NCBI RefSeq assembly: GCF_017591435.1
Contig: NC_059295.1
Span: forward strand, 34,539,798-34,603,797
Direction: 5' to 3'
Length of the DNA stretch: 64,000 nucleotides
DNA from: Portunus trituberculatus
Taxonomy: Eukaryota > Arthropoda > Malacostraca > Decapoda > Portunidae
The position numbers were made by a program, and so were the translations under genes. Positions 25,371 through 36,595 of this stretch are shown here, one piece after another; the stretch's first letter is position 1; each line of letters opens with the position of its first letter. Under the pieces are notes generated by a model. The model saw only the letters and a list, made by a program, of their open reading frames with translations, made no database searches and was not told the DNA's origin.

Positions 25371-25654
25371 TTCACTGTTTGATCTGCTGCAGTCTCTGAC
25401 GAGACAGCCAGATGTTACCCTACAGAACGAGCTCAGAGCTCATTATTTCCAATCTTCGGATAGGCCTGAGACCAGGCAAACACCACACACCGGAACAACA
25501 AGGTCACAACTTGATTTACATCCCGTACCTACTCACTGCTAGGTGAACAGGGGCTACACGTGAAAGGAGACACACCCAAATATCTCCACCCGGCTGGGTA
25601 ATCGAACCCCGGTCCTCTGGCTTGTGAAGCCAGCACTCTAACCACTGAGCTACC

Positions 25655-25659
<5 letters not shown>
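25371..25659 (-). repeat. tRNA-derived SINE, copy 3 of first family
   Basis: Minus-strand copy, nearly identical to 6538-6834. The head at the right contains ggtagctcagtggttagagt with anticodon loop ttcacaa. The tail at the left abuts a GT run. Confidence 0.92.

Positions 25660-25738
<79 letters not shown>
25656..25738. repeat. (GT)n microsatellite between SINE and LINE
   Basis: About 41 GT units between the SINE head and the 3' end of LINE E, repeating the 6833-6907 arrangement. Confidence 0.97.
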
Positions 25739-25740
<2 letters not shown>

Positions 25741-26330
25741 TTACCTAGTTTTACCTAGTTGTAGTTTTACAGGACCTGGGCTTTATGCTCGTGTGGCCCC
25801 GTCTCCATATCTACACTTATCCAATTTTTCTTTAAAACTATGCACACTCGTTGCTGACACCACTTCCTCACTCAAACTGTTCCAAGTCTCAACACATCTT
25901 TGCAGGAAACAATATTTTTTAACATCTCTCAGACATCTTCCCTTCCTCAGTTTCTTACTATGCGATCTTGTGCTTCTAATGTCATATTCTTCTCTCAGGA
26001 TTAGTTTCTCATTATCCACTTGATCCATTCCGTTAATCAATTTATAAACTTGTATCAGATCTCCTCTCTCTCTCCTCTGTTCCAGGGTTGGTAGATCCAT
26101 AGCTTTTAGTCTCTCCTCATATGTCATCCCTTTAAATTCTGGAACCATTCTTGTAGCCATCTTTTGTAGTCTCTCCAATTTCCTTATGTGTTTCTTTTTA
26201 TGGGGGTCCATATAACTCCTGCATATTCCAATCTAGGTCTTATTTTAGTACTTATGAATTTCTTCATCATTTCTTTGTCCATATAGTGAAATGCTAATCC
26301 AATATTCCTTAGCAAATTATATGTCTCTCT
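25739..26330 (-). mobile_element. CR1-like LINE fragment E, 3' end only
   Basis: A continuous 140-residue reading contains KKHIRKLERLQKMATRMVPE, LEQRRERGDLIQVYKLINGM and CVETWNSLSEEVVSATSVHS. The 3' end at 25739-25763 is tacaactaggtaaaactagg and a partial repeat. The 5' truncation lies near 26330, at FRETYNLLRNIG. It is little decayed. Confidence 0.92.
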
Positions 26331-26860
26331 ATGTGTGTGTGCGTGCGCGTGTACATGTGTGTGAGTTTGCGTGGTGGTGGTGATTTCGGGGTATTTGTAA
26401 ATTAATTAACTCTTTTTTTGCCTGAAAGCTATTTTTATAGCTTACAATGGGCTGCCTAAAAAAAATATATATATCATATACCGTGTATCAATTAAGGCAT
26501 AATAAAGTGTTTCAAAGTGTTTCAAAGTAATAACAGTATGTAAGCTCATCACAGCCGCTCCCTCCTAACAGGCTAACCGGATGCAGCGTGCTACACCCCT
26601 TCAAAGAAATAACAAAAATGCCTGGTAGTATCTGATATTACAATTTGGGAGGCAAAATCAACTCATGTTGTCAGAAATGTCAGAGATGATTAATAGAAGA
26701 GACCAATTCAGGCCTGTCACTCCAGCTCTGAATTACACATTCTAGATCTTGTGGTCGTGTGGTCAAACCTATGATCGAGGCTCCTTATTTTTCAGTACGT
26801 ATAACCAAACCTTTTCTCTTCATTTTTCCATACATCGTGTAATTTTTCTTTCAAACTCTT
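26331..26860. other. Intergenic DNA, no gene recognised
   Basis: Starts with a short GT/GC-rich run, then AT-rich DNA. The right part may include the 3' untranslated end of LINE G, whose terminus I could not fix. Confidence 0.5.
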
Positions 26861-27092
26861 AAACTGATTTAGCATTTATCACACTGTCTGGGAGGCTGTT
26901 CCAGTTATTCACATCCTATTACATAAGAAATACTTTTTAATGTCTTATTTTGCTCTTTACTTAAATATTTTCTTTCCATGATCATGAGTTTGCAATCCTT
27001 CCTGCATTTTAAACAAGCCTTCACATACATCTTTGTCATACACTCCATTCATCATTCTAAAGGTTTCCACCATATCTCCTCTTGACCTCCTA

Positions 27093-28473
27093 CAATGCTG
27101 GTCAGAGCGGAAGGTGCGGTACCTGTGACATCCTCTGAAGGAGATTAATGACACAGAAAATGTTTTAATGAGGGTATTCACCTAAACTAGTAACTGATAG
27201 GGTGCCTCATGCCTTCTTGACCTTTCAAGTCTCTTGGGAAGTGAATCACCCAGGTGGTGAAGATACCCATATGTTCTGAATAGTGGCTTGGAGGTGTGGG
27301 AGGGAGTAAGTATCTCTCTCCTTTAGCTTCAGTTTTATGTACGCCCAGAGATTTTTTATAGGGTTCAGGTCTGGCGAACTTGTGGGCCAACGTTTTAAAA
27401 GGCTGACATTGCAGAAATCAAACCAGTCAACAATTAACTTTGCCGTATGGCATGGTGCACCATCTTGCATGAAGGAATCAGCATTGCACTTTTCCATACA
27501 CACATGTAACTCATCTAGAATTAGCTCAAAGTAGTTATTTTGGTTCATATGAACATTCTTAGGCAAAAACACTAATTTTTCAAGACCATAGTAAGAAAAA
27601 CAACCCTACACCATCAAAGAATCTGGGTTTTAATGTATGTGTTGTGTAGCGTGGATCGTGACGGTTACTACCGGGTCTGCGGTACACACGCTTTCTCTGG
27701 TTGTCTGTAATCTGAAAGCTTGCCTCATCTGACCAAAGTATCGTACGACACTTACCGAAGTCCCAATCTTTGTGCTGAGACACAAACTGCTTGCCTACTG
27801 TTAAGGTAATCATGACTGAAGCAAAGTTTTGAAACTGTGCGGCAACTCCGTTATCCCATGTCACCTTTCACATATCTCCGCACACTCCTTTCACTCACCC
27901 CACCCAGCACAGAGGGTTCCTAGCCTAAAGTTCCTTGCTGTGTATGCAAGGGTTGGCCTAAAGCTGTCTTCAAATAATGTTCAGAGTTCTCTGGCTCACA
28001 CTGCACTTATGTCCTTCAGGCTTGTAAGGTGGTGGCGAAGCGACTCTTCCTCCCTAACGATAAATTTTGGTTCAACGTTGAACAATTTTGAGAGCTTTGC
28101 CAGTGTTTTGCAGCAATTTCTTGATTTGACTTATTCTCCCTCACTAAGGCACAAATAACTGAGATTTGGGCCTTACTAATTAGTTTCCTAGGTCCCATAA
28201 TAGGTAGTAACAGGGTACAATGATAAGTTCACGCATCCACAAAAAGGGGCCGTGAGGGGGGGTGAAAAAAAATTCAAATGCAAGCACATGAACCACAGGC
28301 AAATGTTGACTAAGGAAACATATCATCTACTTTGACTACTAGAGCTGCAGAGTTGTCAGATAGTGACATACAGCAAATCCCACCGTATGTTTAGGAGTTA
28401 AGAAGGGATGAATGAAATTTGGTCAGCGTGGAAGTCGTGGTCCTTTTTGCGCCTTCCGCTCTGACCAGCAGTG
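27093..28473 (-). mobile_element. Tc1-like DNA transposon nested in LINE G
   Basis: The inverted ends are caatgctggtcagagcggaa at the left and the complement of cactgctggtcagagcggaa at the right. TA duplications lie at 27091-27092 and 28474-28475. The length is 1.38 kb. It carries a Tc1 transposase on the minus strand in three broken pieces. Its ends differ from those of the Tc1 at 1054-2355, so it is another family. Confidence 0.93.
27246..28198 (-). pseudogene. Tc1 transposase, frameshifted, third catalytic residue changed
   Basis: The N-terminal helix-turn-helix region is GPRKLISKAQISVICALVRE and NQEIAAKHWQ. The catalytic domain has ILWSDEASFQI (first Asp), YTTHTLKPRFFDGVGLF, FLPKNVHMNQNNYFE, SFMQDGAPCHTAK (second Asp) and SPDLNPIKNLWAYIKLKLKE. 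The family consensus at the last motif is PIENLW, so the third acidic residue is Lys here (codon 27356-27354). Frameshifts near 27575 and between 28000 and 27865 also break it. Catalysis is not expected. Confidence 0.88.
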
Positions 28474-29075
28474 TATATGTCAACATTGGTAGATCTAGTT
28501 TCTTCAGCCTTTCTTCATAGGAGAGATCCTTCAGGCCTGGTACCAAATTTGTTACCCTGCACTGAACCCTTTCAAAAGCCTCCACATCCTTCTTCTTGTA
28601 GGGACACCACACCTGATTGGCATATTCAAGGTGTGGTCAAATCAATGCCACATACAAGGACTTAAACATTTTCTCCTCCATGCTAACAAATGTCCTTCTT
28701 ATTAACCCAACCATCATGTTCGCTTTATTTATTTATTCTGCAAAATGTTCACTGAAATTTAACTCCTGGTCGATCTTCATCCCTAAATCTTTCACTACTT
28801 TAATATGGTTCAGAGCTTCATCCATAGTATATTGAGATATATCTGTATTTTTTTACCAATTCTCATCAAATTGCATTTCTTAATAACCACTTCTTTGATC
28901 ATTCATTCATTCTATTGAGATCTTCTTATAATTTTCTACAGTCACCTTCATCCTTTATCATTCTGAATGCTTTAGTATCATCAGCAAAAACATCTCGGTA
29001 TTCAATATTATTTCCAGGATATCATTAATATACATAGCAAACAAGAGAGGATCAAGCATGATGCACACAGAGTTG

Positions 29076-29455
29076 AACTCTTGCATTTTCCAGGGTAGCA
29101 ATGGTAGAACTATATAAAAAAAAAAAAAAAGCCTGAACTCGCAGTATGAGCAGTGGATGGGCCACGGGTGTCCATGGTGAAAACATCTTATCATTTCGTA
29201 GAAGCTGACGTGTTTTACTCTCTCACGAGAAGCAAATGCAATACTATATAGGTAACTCTTAGCATGGCAATCTCTCACTGGACGTCCTCTAGACAAAGGT
29301 CTGTAACTGGTTTTTCCCTGATACATAATTTATCTAACTACTGGCATGGTGGGCTCTCATTGGACGTCCGTAACACGTGATTTATAAACACCACAAATCC
29401 CACAGGACACACAATGCCCTACTAATGTAAACAGCCATAAGAAGAGGAGGAAGAC
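29076..29455. other. Intergenic DNA with a short diverged duplication
   Basis: No gene was recognised. The pair gcatggcaatctctcactgg (about 29263) and gcatggtgggctctcattgg (about 29344) forms a diverged duplicate. An A run lies at 29116-29130. Confidence 0.5.
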
Positions 29456-29770
29456 TTTTTTACGGTAAGGCCTATAGCGCCTGTAGGCACACTTGAAGAG
29501 TATATTGGAAGCGCTGTTCAGCTTCTGCCCATTAGTGGCGCAGGCAATTTTATTTATAGTAGTACCCATATTAGGGTCCATATCACCGCCCAAGCTCATC
29601 TTCAGTGTAACCACCTAGAACCTGAGTATTATGGTGATATGTAGGTAACTTTAAACCACTCGACAAATGACAAAGTGTTTTAAGGCTGTACGTGGTGGGA
29701 TTCGAACCTACGCGTGGACGTCTGCCCGATCCCACGCTCACCACCTTATCCACTATGCCACCGCCTCCGG
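29456..29770 (-). repeat. tRNA-derived SINE, third family
   Basis: The minus-strand head at 29770-29693 reads ggaggcggtggcatagtgga (A box) and taggttcgaatcccacc (B box). The 3' part carries ttagtggcgcaggc at the right and gcctacaggcgctataggcc, and ends taccgtaaaaaa at 29461-29456. A 5'-truncated plus-strand copy of the same tail lies at 34854-34950. Confidence 0.85.
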
Positions 29771-29961
29771 AATATCGCTCGCTGGACTCTGTTTCTGACA
29801 CAATTCTGCATTTTCCAAAGCATCACAATAAGCCAATAAAAGGCTTGTGCCGGAAAAAAAAAACATTACAAATATGAAGTAAAGTGAGTATACATTAACA
29901 CAACATGTAGTCGTTTCATGTGCTACAGAGAAGGACTGATTCTACACATTAACCAAATAAG

Positions 29962-30426
29962 GGCACTGTCCCCAAGAAGCCGTCCTGAGCACTTGCCTCG
30001 ATTCCCGGCTCCCCCTCCGCAGCTCCTACATCCAGCGGATTTGACGTCACATTAAATGAGAAATATATGGTACCGGTATATAAATTTGTTTTTGAGCAGG
30101 GGTTCCTTGAGACATGTGATGTATTTGAAGGGTTATGCAAGGTTAAAAAGGTTGAGAAACACTGCCTTATTCATTGCCATATTCTCTCTCTCCTTATTTG
30201 TTTTCATATTCTCACTCTCCTTATTCATTTTCATATTCTCTCTCTCTCTCCTTATTCTTTTTCACATTCTCTCTCTCTCCTTATTCATTTTCATATTCTC
30301 TCTCTCTCTCTCTGACCAATAGCGTGGCTTCATATATGTGACGTCAAATCAGCTGGGTGGAGGAGCTGCGAAGTGGGAGCCGGGAATCAAGGCGAGTGCG
30401 CGGGACGGCTTCTCGGGGACAGTGCC
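29962..30426. mobile_element. MITE with 95-bp inverted ends and 8-bp duplication
   Basis: The left end ggcactgtccccaagaagcc pairs over about 95 bp with the right end, whose reverse complement is ggcactgtccccgagaagcc. An exact 8-bp duplication caaataag lies at 29954-29961 and 30427-30434. The length fits hAT or P superfamilies, but the ends lack the usual hAT cag/tag start, so the superfamily is open. A TC-rich tandem repeat and a possible older hAT remnant (ggttgagaaacactg near 30150) lie inside. Confidence 0.88.
30170..30315. repeat. CT-rich tandem repeat inside the MITE
   Basis: Four to five units of roughly 30 bp containing attctctctctccttattca with variable CT length, within the MITE at 29962-30426. 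Confidence 0.85.
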
Positions 30427-30434
30427 CAAATAAG

Positions 30435-31289
30435 TTTCGTGCAAGACATGAAAATCCCTGCATTAAGTTAGGGTAGGTGTTAGCTTAGAATAGATTTTGT
30501 TAGAATGCATCAATGTTTTTATATGCACAGATTTGGGTAATTATTTATAATATATCTATTTTCCCTCCACCACCCACCACTAAATATTCCTAATTCTTCT
30601 AAATTTTAAAACAACCTATCCTAGCCTGGGGAGCTGCGCCCCATCCTGGACACAGTGCTAGGATATTAACCTAACAAAATATAAAATTAATGAAACGACT
30701 AAAAAATTACACCTCTGGAAAATCTTGAATTTCTGCCACACTCAAATGCTATTACAGGCATATTACACGCGTGCCATGCAATTTCTCAGTTTACAAGTCC
30801 TACATGATATGTGGGTTTCGTGCTTGTATCCGATGCGGCTGTATTATAAAGATTTACCTAGATTTTTTCTTAAATTTAGGGATTTTTTCCGAGGATCAGG
30901 AGTGCTTATTCTATGTTCTAGGCATCAAAATATAACCATTGATGCATTCATTATTACTTAATGTAAGACTGACGCCTTTCTCTACATTTTCTATTATTTC
31001 AAATTTAGTCAATACCTGTCCATGGGCATCTTGTTGCAAATTCACGTTTCGTTCCTCAAGTTTCCTACTACAATAACGCTTCTCAGTCAGCTGATTCCCA
31101 ACAGCTGTGCTCAGTACTGCCAAATGTTGACGTTCGGCCGCTCCTCGATCTTGATCTTGACTTCCTTTCCTTTCTACCGGTGTTCTTGTAAATAGGGGGT
31201 AAGTATGGGGAACAGGCAAATAAAGAAAATAATAAATAAATGATAAACAAAAAATGATTAAAAAAAGACAGTCCTATCTTTCAACTCAC
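30435..31289. other. Intergenic DNA, no gene recognised
   Basis: AT-rich, with no supported coding segment or repeat ends. Confidence 0.55.
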
Positions 31290-31600
31290 TAGTTCTGTAG
31301 TTTCCATATCTGGCTCACAACATTTTTGCAACCTTAATATTATTACTTCATTCTTCTCCAGATTGTCTCTCCATTCCTATTAGCATCACCATTCATTTTC
31401 TTCTTTCATCCTCCAATTTGGCATGCCTCTAACTTCATCATCTCATCCCTCCCCATCTCTGGCATATTTTACCTACATATTCAAGAACAACATGCTCCAC
31501 TGTTTCATCCCCTCACATTTTACACTCCTGATGCTGGCACACTTTGCTGTGGGACTCTGACCATCTACCATTCTACCTAGGTATGTAAATCCTTGCGTTT
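31290..31600 (-). mobile_element. Decayed LINE C-terminal remnant
   Basis: The minus strand reads CQHQECKM, a stop, then GDETVEHVVLEYVGKICQRW. This fits the Cys-rich CPVCG...E.TVEHVLLEC region that follows reverse transcriptase in several LINE clades (for example I and R1). Stops are frequent and ends undefined. Confidence 0.45.
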
Positions 31601-32435
31601 ACATGCATACATTGTACCGTACGTATAGTTCCGAGAGCACCACCTAGGCTCTCTTCATACCACTTTTCAAATTATCAGGATCTCTTCTCTTTCTTTCTAT
31701 ACCATTTCAATGTATTCCTTTTTTCCATCTTATTCTCCCATTCACCCGATCACTCATATTAGTTTGGACACTTTTTTTTATTATTATTATTTTTAATATA
31801 ACTTTTTCACTTTCTTACATCCCATTCTATATCCTTTCCATCTTTCCAGCAGTTACCTAGTCACTCAACATGCCTCTCTCTAAGGATACGGTAGTTAGCA
31901 TAGTCATACCCCCATGCTAATATATACCATCTTTACAACTAAAGACAGGAAGTATATTATAATCCGTTGCTCTTCTACCCTCGTCCCTACCTCTTATTTA
32001 TGATAATAATGTCAGATTTATACATAAGGACACAGGCATATGCAAGGCATTGAACCAACCGGGCATGCATGTCATTTACATTCCAGCCTAACGCCCGAGG
32101 AGTGTGAGGATGCACAGTGGCTATATGATGAGCAGGATGATGGGATGCTATCTGGCTGCTAAAGGAGAGGCATCTTGTTCTCCTTGGGTTTTGATATAGT
32201 TTCCTCCGTTGGCTGGCTTATTTGTACGTATCTCTTATAGACTAACGTGGAGTTAAGGAGTCATTGCCATGCAGCCATGCATCCATGTCGCTCACCTTGC
32301 TGGTGAAGGACTTGATTCAGGCTTGGGGGCTGACAGATTTTGGTAGCCTGCTGGATGATTTGTCAGTATGCCGTCGTAGTAGGCATAGTAGGGGAAGGGA
32401 AGACCGGCACACTGCGTCCTCTAGGCTGCCAAGGA
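31601..32435. other. Intergenic DNA, no gene recognised
   Basis: Mixed composition. The 32050-32400 part is GC-richer and may be an old repeat, but nothing could be assigned. Confidence 0.5.
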
Positions 32436-32439
32436 TTAT

Positions 32440-33300
32440 ATATTTTTTTTTTTTACATTACAAGGGCACTGGCCAAGGGAAAACAAAGTGTTGGAAAAAA
32501 AAAATCCCGCTGGTTGCCAGGCCCTGTTGAGAGGAAAGTAGGAGAAAGAGAAAAAACAAAAAAATCTAAAAGGAGGGTCCAGTTAACGTAAGAGGTGTCT
32601 TGACACTCCTCTTTTGAAAGAGTTTAAGTCATAGGCAGGTGGAAATACAGACACAGGTAGAGAGTTCCAGAGTTTACCAGTGTAGGGAATGAAGGAGTGA
32701 AGATACTGGTTAACTCTTGCATTAGGAAGATGGACAGAATAGGGATGAGAAGAAGTAGAGAGTCTTGTGCAGCGAGGCCGCAGGAGGGGAAGGCAAGCAG
32801 TTAGCAAGTTCAGAAGAGCAGACAGCATGAAAACAGCGGTAGAAGACAGATAAAGATGCAACATTGCGGCGGTGACTTAAAGAATCAAGACAGTCAGTTA
32901 GAGGAGAAGAGTTGATAAGACGAAAAGCTTTAGATTCCACCTTGTTTAGTAAAGCTGTGTGTGGATCCCCCAGACATGAGAGCCATACTCCATACACGGG
33001 CGGATGAGGCCCTGTACAGAGCAAGCAGCTGGGAGGGAGAGAAAATGGACGAAGACGCCACAGGACACCTAACTTCTTGGAAGCTGATTTAGCAAGAGTA
33101 GAGATGTGAAATTTCCAGTTTAGATTTTTAGTGAAGGATAGACCGAGTGTGTTTAATGTAGAGGAGAGGGGAAGTTGAGTGTTATTGAAGAAGAGAGGAT
33201 AGTTGTCTGGAAGGTTATGTCGAGTAGATAGTTGTAGAAATTGAGTTTTTGAGGCATTGAACAAAACCAGGTTTTCTCTGCCCCAATCAGAAACAAGTGA
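32440..33300 (-). mobile_element. Poly(A)-type LINE copy H, 3' part
   Basis: Read right to left: MFNASKTQFLQLS, LNTLGLSFTKNLNWKFHIST, LAKSASKKLGVLWRLRPF, KVESKAFRLINSSPLTDCLD and LSHRRNVASLSVFYRCFH. After a frame change come RCTRLSTSSHPYSV, VNQYLHSFIPYTGKLWNSLP and DLNSFKRGVSRHLL. This is the end of a LINE reverse transcriptase ORF, different from the CR1-like family and related to LINE I at 37140-37690. A 3' untranslated region and A-rich end lie at about 32440-32590. Confidence 0.85.
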
Positions 33301-34060
33301 AAGATCAGAAGTTAGGCGTCCTATAGCATCTCGCCTTGAGTCATTTAATTGTTGTTGGGTTGGGCGTCACATATGTTGCATCTTAATATACCGTGTTTTG
33401 GTTGTTGCCTTGGTAGCGCGGAAAGGCAATGCAGAATTGGCACAACATACAGTAATTTGCAGGGGTGAGAACAAGGCTTGGGAGAATATAATATAATTCT
33501 TCAGTGTCTGCCTTTCTGGAAGTCTACTAGCTAAGTTCAAGCCTCCATTGCTACCGAGAAGACATGATTGTAGTACCAAGGAAAAAAAAAAATAATAATA
33601 AACAAATAAACAAATAAATAAAATAAAAATGAACAAATAGATTAATTGATTAATTAATTAAATAAATAGAATAAAAAAATCAAATAATGAAAAAAAAATC
33701 AAATAAAAAAAAAAAAAAAAAGACATCTCGCGCGAGAAGTTGAAAATCTATAGCATCCCTCCAGAGGTCAGCCGGCCAGCGACGTGATTTTCGTGGATCG
33801 TAGATCTCATAGACAAGCTTTCTGGTCATAAAATTTCACACTACAACTCTCAAGAAGTGTAGTGCTCCTTTCCAAAAATCATCTTTCAAGATTAAAAATA
33901 ATGGAAAGTGGAATTTAGGGCGTGCGTTAATCCATATAAATTTACAGGGCGAGGTCATTTACTGAAAAAAAAAAATGAATAAATAAATAAAAAAAAAATG
34001 AATCAAAGTTGGAGTTGTATGAGTAAAAATTTGCTTTGAATGCCAGGTATACAATAGGCC
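33301..34060. other. Intergenic DNA with A-rich stretches
   Basis: No gene was recognised. A-rich simple sequence (AAAT, AAAAT units) lies at 33580-33720 and 33965-34000. A GC-richer block at 33725-33960 is unassigned. Confidence 0.55.
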
Positions 34061-34064
34061 TTAA

Positions 34065-34244
34065 CCCCTTCGCGCCGGATGTTAAAAAAGCCCGTCTGTA
34101 TGATATACGGGTTGTAGTGCCGCGCGCCCGAGCGCGGGAAACTCGTGCAAGCTTGTTATACTTGTCGTCTTTGTGTATTATACTGCTATTTTTTAGTCAC
34201 TATATCGCCTTCAAAGAGGAAAGTGGACGCTTTTCTCTTCGGAG

Positions 34245-34296
<52 letters not shown>

Positions 34297-34560
34297 GAAC
34301 AGTCTATGCCATTGGGTAATTTTAGGCACAAGGCAGGACGCATGTAGCTTATCTTTAGTAATTGGTGGAGACAAGGATGGTGGGAGGAGCACTAGGATTT
34401 CACAGACAGCATACGGCGTGTGTAGTTGGTATCCAACACACTATACGGGACAACTGAACTGAAGAAAGCTCAGAAAAGAAATATGACGCCTACGTAGGCG
34501 TCACCGTATATGCTACTGGGGCTTCATGACGCCTACATAGGCGTCACCGTATTGAAGGGG
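34065..34560. mobile_element. piggyBac-like MITE with TTAA duplication
   Basis: The element starts ccccttcgcgccggatg and ends ccgtattgaagggg. TTAA flanks both sides at 34061-34064 and 34561-34564, the hallmark of piggyBac-type insertion. It holds a (GA)n run at 34250-34293. Near the right end are two copies of the palindrome gacgcctaygtaggcgtc (y = c or t; with atag in the second). No transposase is present. Confidence 0.8.
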
Positions 34561-34853
34561 TTAAGTATAACGTAGTATGAACATTGTACGTGAGTGTTCT
34601 CCGCAACCAGCAGTTCCACTTTGAAAGAGTACGAAAAAATAACAATAATAATAAATGAAAAAAGAATATATAATTAAATAAAATAAGATAAATAATAAGA
34701 AAAGTAACTGAATACAATTATTTATTAAGTTTAAAGGCGGTTTCACATGTGCTAATTTGCGACTGAAATTTTACATCGGTAGTTTCTGACTCAATATCGG
34801 TGCCTAGCGACTGGAGAAACCAGTCGCAAAACAAGACCAACATGTTGGTCTTG

Positions 34854-34950
34854 CCTGCGCCACTAATGGGCGGAAACTGAACAGCGCTTCCCATACACTC
34901 TTCAAGTGTGCCTACAGGCGCTATAGGCCTTACCGTAAAAAAAAAAAAAA
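34854..34950 (+). repeat. 5'-truncated SINE tail inside Harbinger H1
   Basis: It matches the 3' part of the SINE at 29456-29770: cctgcgccactaatgggcgg, then gcctacaggcgctataggcc and taccgt followed by 14 A. H2 lacks this segment at the equivalent site, which confirms it as an insertion. Confidence 0.85.
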
Positions 34951-35476
34951 GTCGATTTGCGACTTTATTTACGTCTTGAAGTCACGAGTAAGCTTTGGAA
35001 ATGTCTCCAGAACACCTTATAGGCAGTTCCGTGGATATGGGCATGTTGATTGTTTACATCCAGCTCCGTCGTTCCTAGCGCTGTTAAAACAGGGTAGACC
35101 CAGTACTAGCGCTACGCACAACTTTAGGACCGACGAAAATTTTTAATTAAGTACGTTTTCAGGCAAGTTAGGCACGACGGCCGCCATTTTGGTTTGCTAT
35201 GGACAATGGCATTTGTTTCGTGGACATGGGCCCAGTTATAGAGAAGATGTTACAGTTGGCGAGGAAATAGAACACATATTTAGGACCCCAGTAAAAAAAA
35301 TAGATAGATAAATAAATTAATAAATGAATAAATAAAAAATTGCGCCAATCGTTCTTCGACGAAATAGCTGCCACTCTCCAAGAAGTTTTCCTCAATGCAG
35401 TGTGTGTTGGAGGTGAGGATTGGAGACTTGTCAGTATTTAATTTGATCGCAATTGTGCATAATAGTCTTCTTAAGA

Positions 35477-35614
35477 TTATTGTGTGTTATAGTCACTTCT
35501 CTCTTTATTTCTACTTGGCCAGGGACGTATCCACAGACATTTTCTTTTCTGATGACTCTTCCCGTACGCCAAAAGAACAACCATAGCTTCATCATCGTCA
35601 CTGGAGAAAGACAT
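35477..35614 (-). pseudogene. Harbinger transposase first-exon remnant
   Basis: The minus strand encodes MSFSSDDDEAMVVLLAYG, then KRKCLWIRPWPSRNKERSDY. A short acidic start followed by R/K-x-W-(V/I)-x-P-W is how HARBI1-type nucleases commonly begin. H2 carries a more decayed version (gaggaagacatcttg region). No DDE catalytic part is present, so this is a relic or non-autonomous derivative. The homology is inferred from a short motif. Confidence 0.6.
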
Positions 35615-35684
35615 CTTGGCGGTTAGCTGTTTGTTTACACTCACTTCCGGCCAAGGCGCCAACTACACCTTTTCACCCTCAAAT

Positions 35685-36595
35685 TAAAAAAGATGAACTT
35701 CAAAATTTAAAAAAGTTGAAATTCATATTAAAAAAGATGAACTTCAAATAAAAAAAATAACTTCAAAAATTAAAAAAAAGTTAAAATTCAAATTAAAAAA
35801 GATGAACTTCAAATTAAAAAATTAGAAATTCAAATTAAAAAAGTTGAAGTTCAAGTTAAAAAAGTTGAAGTTCAAATTTAAAAAATTGAAGTTCAAATTA
35901 AAAAAAGTTGAAGTTCAAATTAAATAAAGTTGAAGTTCAAATTAAAAAAGTTGAAATTCAAATTAAAAAAAGTTGAAGTTCAAATAAAAAAAGTTGAAGT
36001 TCAAATTAAAAAAGTTGAAGTGCAAATTAAAAAAAAGTTGAAGTTCAAATTAAAAAAGTTGAAGTTCAAATTAAAAAAGTTGAAATTCAAATTAAAAAAG
36101 TTGAAGTTCAAATAAAAAAGTTGAAGTTCAAATTAAAAAAGTTGAAGTGCAAATTAAAAAAGTTGAAGTTCAAATTAAAAAGTTGAAGTTCAAATTAAAA
36201 AAGTTGAAGTTCAAATTAAAAAAGTTGAAGTTCAAATTAAAAAAGTTGAAGTTCAAATTAAAAAAAAGTTGAAGTTCAAATTAAAAAAGTTGAAGTTCAA
36301 ATTTAAAAAATTGAAGTTCAAATTAAAAAAGTTGAAGTTCAAATTAAAAAAAGTTGAAGTTCAAATTAAAAAAGTTGAAGTTCAAATTAAAAAAAAGTTG
36401 AAGTTCAAATTAAAAAAGTTGAAGTTCAAATTAAAAAAAGTTGAAGTTCAAATTTAAAAAATTGAAGTTCAAATTAAAAAAGTTGAAGTTCAAATTAAAA
36501 AAATTGAAGTTCAAATTAAAAAAGTTGAAGTTCAAATTAAAAAAGTTGAAGTTCAAATTAAAATAAAGTTGAAGTTCAAATAAAAAAAAAAAGAT
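35685..36595. repeat. 21-bp minisatellite, left arm of fold-back element
   Basis: About 43 units of caaattaaaaaagttgaagtt, with a few gatgaactt variants at the outer end. The same repeat in reverse complement occupies 38708-38930. Lys/Phe-rich ORFs across it are artefacts. Confidence 0.95.

Larger units (their letters stand above)
26861..29075 (-). mobile_element. LINE copy G, split by a second Tc1 transposon
   Basis: Read right to left: near 29060-28980 LLFAMYINDILEI of the reverse transcriptase, then about 28620-28475 MWCPYKKKDVEAFERVQ, VTNLVPGLKDLSYEERLKKL and DLPML. After the Tc1 insertion, 27090-26870 continues with RRSRGDMVETFRMMNGVYDK. Removing 27093-28473 restores DLPMLTYRRSRGDM. It is a distinct subfamily from LINE B/D and carries further frame breaks. 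Confidence 0.85.

Noticed and set aside
35930..36457. Lys/Phe-rich ORFs KFKLKKLKFKLKK
   Set aside because: They translate the 21-bp minisatellite in which two units read without stops.
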